In this document: positions 5,970 to 7,518 of the stretch, piece by piece
Layout of the letters: every line of letters starts with the position of its first letter
Position numbering within the stretch: the first letter of the stretch is position 1
Source: Gammaproteobacteria bacterium
Lineage (GTDB): Bacteria > Pseudomonadota > Gammaproteobacteria > Competibacterales > Competibacteraceae
Assembly: GCA_003562535.1 (NCBI GenBank)
Contig: PWUP01000115.1
Coordinates: 1 to 7,518, forward strand
Length of the DNA stretch: 7,518 nucleotides
Direction of reading: 5' to 3'
Made by a program: the position numbers and the translations under genes
The notes under the pieces: generated by a model
Told to the model about the DNA's origin: nothing
Databases searched by the model: none
Seen by the model: only the letters and a program-made list of their open reading frames with translations

Positions 5970-6083
5970 ATGAAAGTGCAAGCTTCGGTCAAAAAAATTT
6001 GTCGCAACTGCAAAGTCATTCGCCGACGGGGTGTTGTGCGGATTATTTGCAGTGATAAACGCCATAAGCAAAGACAAGGCTAA
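5970..6083 (+). CDS. rpmJ: 50S ribosomal protein L36, zinc-binding (C+) type
   Basis: L36 is a tiny zinc-ribbon protein of the large subunit that stabilises 23S rRNA near the factor-binding region. The 37-codon frame gives MKVQASVKKICRNCKVIRRR and ends RIICSDKRHKQRQG. It matches E. coli L36 (38 residues) along its length. The zinc ligands C11, C14, C27 and H32 are all present, so this is the zinc form rather than the cysteine-free paralogue. GGAG at 5956-5959 lies 10 nt before the ATG. Its position after secY and before rpsM is the standard end of the spc operon. It is easily missed because of its length. Confidence 0.97.
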   Translation: MKVQASVKKICRNCKVIRRRGVVRIICSDKRHKQRQG

Positions 6084-6152
6084 TGGCTAGCTTTTATGAA
6101 CATTCTAGTCTAAAATGGGTGGTTTTCGTATGATCCCGGCTCAGGAACAATA
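6084..6152 (+). other. rpmJ-rpsM intergenic leader of the alpha operon
   Basis: This 69-nt gap is the spc/alpha boundary. AGGA at 6143-6146 is the rpsM ribosome binding site, 6 nt before the ATG. TTTTA (6092-6096) could pair with TAAAA (6111-6115) and GGG (6117-6119) with CCC (6135-6137), but both stems are weak. I cannot trace the S4-binding pseudoknot that E. coli has around this start. No intrinsic terminator is evident. Confidence 0.4.
6111..6116 (+). promoter_or_regulatory. Possible -10 box of an alpha operon promoter
   Basis: TAAAAT matches the sigma70 -10 consensus in five of six places and sits 36 nt before the rpsM start. No good -35 hexamer lies 16-18 nt upstream (TAGCTT at 17 nt matches poorly), and the extended TGn motif is absent. 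An internal alpha promoter exists in this gap in E. coli; here it is only a candidate. Confidence 0.2.
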
Positions 6153-6509
6153 ATGGCTCGTATTGCAGGCATCAATATACCGGCTAACAAACATGCCGTC
6201 ATCGCGTTGCAATCCATCTACGGTATCGGAGCAACTCGCTCGCGGTTAATTTGCGAACGCGCACAAATCGCGCCGGATACTAAGATCAGGAACCTGAACG
6301 ATGAGCAGATTGAGGCGCTGCGTGCCGAAGTCGGTGGTTTTATCGTTGAAGGTGATTTGCGCCGTGAAGTCGCGATGAACATCAAACGACTGATGGATCT
6401 CGGTGCTTACCGTGGGTTACGTCACCGGCGTGGCTTACCGACTCGCGGCCAGCGCACACGCACTAACGCGCGTACACGTAAGGGTCCACGGCGACCCATT
6501 AGGAAATAA
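6153..6509 (+). CDS. rpsM: 30S ribosomal protein S13
   Basis: S13 lies at the top of the small-subunit head, makes bridges to L5 and the large subunit, and its tail touches P-site tRNA. The 118 residues equal the E. coli length. The N-terminus MARIAGINIPANKHAVIAL, the SIYGIGATRS helix-hairpin-helix segment (21-30), FIVEGDLRREVAMNIKRLMD (63-82) and the strongly basic tail RGLRHRRGLPTRGQRTRTNA (87-106) ending in RKGPRRPIRK all fit. The tail uses more arginine where E. coli has lysine. ATG start with AGGA 6 nt upstream; it opens the alpha operon. Confidence 0.98.
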   Translation: MARIAGINIPANKHAVIALQSIYGIGATRSRLICERAQIAPDTKIRNLNDEQIEALRAEVGGFIVEGDLRREVAMNIKRLMDLGAYRGLRHRRGLPTRGQRTRTNARTRKGPRRPIRK

Positions 6510-6539
6510 CATGATAGACCAGTGCGGTAGAGAGTAAGC

Positions 6540-6929
6540 ATGGCTAAGCCTGTCAGCAAAGTTCGTAAAAAAGTTAAAAAGCATGTCGTGGATGGGATTG
6601 CCCATGTCCATGCCTCTTTTAATAACACCATCATCAGCATCACTGATCGTCAGGGTAATGCGCTTTCATGGGCGACCGCCGGCGGTTCAGGGTTCAAAGG
6701 TTCACGTAAAAGCACACCGTTTGCTGCTCAGGTGGCTGCTGAACGTGCCGGTGAGGTGGTCAAAGATATGGGCATGAAAAACCTTGATGTTCGAGTTAAA
6801 GGGCCAGGGCCAGGACGTGAGTCAGCCGTGCGTGCATTGAACGCTGCTGGGTTTAAAGTGCTCAGTATCGTTGATGTTACGCCGATTCCCCATAATGGCT
6901 GTCGTCCTCCCAAGAAACGTCGAGTGTAA
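6540..6929 (+). CDS. rpsK: 30S ribosomal protein S11
   Basis: S11 forms the platform of the small subunit beside the E-site and the mRNA exit, next to S7 and S18. The 129 residues match E. coli S11: HVHASFNNTIISITDRQGNA (22-41), WATAGGSGFKGSRKSTPFAA (44-63), VKGPGPGRESAVRALNAAGF (86-105) and the basic C-terminus VTPIPHNGCRPPKKRRV. N119-G120 in that tail is the pair known in E. coli S11 to convert to isoaspartate. The 30-nt gap after rpsM holds only a weak purine-rich site (GAGAG near 6530). Confidence 0.98.
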   Translation: MAKPVSKVRKKVKKHVVDGIAHVHASFNNTIISITDRQGNALSWATAGGSGFKGSRKSTPFAAQVAAERAGEVVKDMGMKNLDVRVKGPGPGRESAVRALNAAGFKVLSIVDVTPIPHNGCRPPKKRRV

Positions 6930-6943
6930 GTAAGGAGTCAATT

Positions 6944-7518
6944 ATGGCAAGGTATTTAGGCCCTACATGTAAGCTCAGTCGCCGTGAAGGCACGGATTTA
7001 TTTCTTAAATCGACAGCTCGGCCACTGGCGTCCAAATGTAATGCTGAACGTCCCCCTGGGCAACACGGCGGACGGCGTATGCGCCTGTCTGACTACGGTG
7101 CCCAGTTGCGGGAAAAACAAAAATTACGCCGTATGTACGGTGTTTTAGAGCGTCAGTTCCGCAATTATTACAAGGCGGCCGCCCAACGCAAAGGCTCAAC
7201 CGGCGAAAACTTATTGCGATTGCTGGAATGTCGACTCGATAATGTAGTGTATCGCATGGGATTTGGCAGCACTCGTGCCGAGGCGCGTCAACTGGTCAGC
7301 CATCGTGCGGTATTGGTCAATGATAAGGTGGTTAATATTGCGTCTTATCAAGTGAAACCGGATGATGTGATTTCTATTCGTGAAAAATCACGTAATCAAA
7401 TTCGTATCCAGAGTGCGTTGCAGCTTGCACAAAGTGCCGGTTTCGCCGATTGGGTCGAAGTCGATACTAAAAAAATGGCGGGTACGTTCAAGCGTGCACC
7501 GGATCGATCCGATCTGTC
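6944..7518 (+). CDS. rpsD: 30S ribosomal protein S4, 3' end cut by window edge
   Basis: S4 starts assembly of the small subunit by binding the 5' domain of 16S rRNA, helps guard the mRNA entry, and in E. coli represses the alpha operon. Positions 6944-7518 give 191 complete codons of an expected 206 or so; the frame is open to the edge. The N-terminus is MARYLGPTCKLSRREGTDLF; PPGQHG (37-42), LREKQKLRRMYGVLERQFRN (55-74) and the S4 RNA-binding domain (about 97-160, RLDNVVYRMGFGSTRAEARQ) follow, then GTFKRAPDRSDL at the edge. C9 and C32 occupy two of the four cysteine places of the zinc-binding S4 form, while the place of C12 is Ser and the third is lost, so a full zinc site is not possible. 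AAGGAG at 6932-6937 lies 6 nt before the start, the best ribosome binding site in the window. rpoA should follow. Confidence 0.97.
   Translation, partial: MARYLGPTCKLSRREGTDLFLKSTARPLASKCNAERPPGQHGGRRMRLSDYGAQLREKQKLRRMYGVLERQFRNYYKAAAQRKGSTGENLLRLLECRLDNVVYRMGFGSTRAEARQLVSHRAVLVNDKVVNIASYQVKPDDVISIREKSRNQIRIQSALQLAQSAGFADWVEVDTKKMAGTFKRAPDRSDL

Noticed and set aside
6511..6516. ATG in the rpsM-rpsK gap
   Set aside because: It is followed at once by an in-frame stop two codons on (ATGATAGAC reads M-I-D, ending shortly after) with no ribosome binding site, and it matches no known peptide.
1..7518. Hidden mobile element, CRISPR array, tRNA or novel system
   Set aside because: Genes are packed with gaps below 70 nt and all belong to the conserved ribosomal cluster; no repeats, integrase genes or composition shifts were seen.

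Overview
The window is a continuous stretch of the S10-spc-alpha ribosomal protein cluster, all on the + strand. It runs from the 3' end of rpmC (L29) to most of rpsD (S4). The order rpmC-rpsQ-rplN-rplX-rplE-rpsN-rpsH-rplF-rplR-rpsE-rpmD-rplO-secY-rpmJ-rpsM-rpsK-rpsD is the classic proteobacterial one. The proteins align almost end to end with their Escherichia coli counterparts as I recall them. Together with rpmD, a cysteine-poor 100-residue S14 and a zinc-type L36, this points to a gammaproteobacterium that is not an enterobacterium. I cannot place it more finely. Base composition looks moderate (about 50% GC by eye) and even along the window, with no sign of transfer.

Layout: positions 1-403 hold the end of the S10 operon (partial rpmC and rpsQ, sharing an ATGA overlap). 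Positions 404-467 are the gap in which the spc operon promoter lies in E. coli. Positions 468-6083 are the spc operon, tightly packed with gaps mostly of 6-45 nt and one 11-nt overlap (rpmD/rplO), and ending in secY and rpmJ. Positions 6084-6152 are a 69-nt gap before the alpha operon, which begins with rpsM, rpsK and rpsD. The last is cut by the window edge about 15 residues before its expected end, and rpoA and rplQ would be expected next. No stretch over 300 nt lacks a gene.

The genes build both ribosomal subunits (L14, L24, L5, L6, L18, L30, L15, L36 and L29 for the large; S17, S14, S8, S5, S13, S11 and S4 for the small). The embedded secY supplies the membrane channel used by ribosomes making exported and membrane proteins. 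In E. coli, S8 represses the spc operon and S4 the alpha operon by binding their own mRNAs. I could not recognise either RNA target here by eye.

I found no new system; this is a core housekeeping region. Modest points for a second look are a Thr/Pro/Ser/Ala-rich N-terminal extension on S17, a strong 12-bp hairpin between secY and rpmJ, an S4 that keeps two of the four cysteines of the zinc-binding S4 form, and the unassigned 69-nt leader of rpsM. rpmJ (37 codons) is short and easy to miss.
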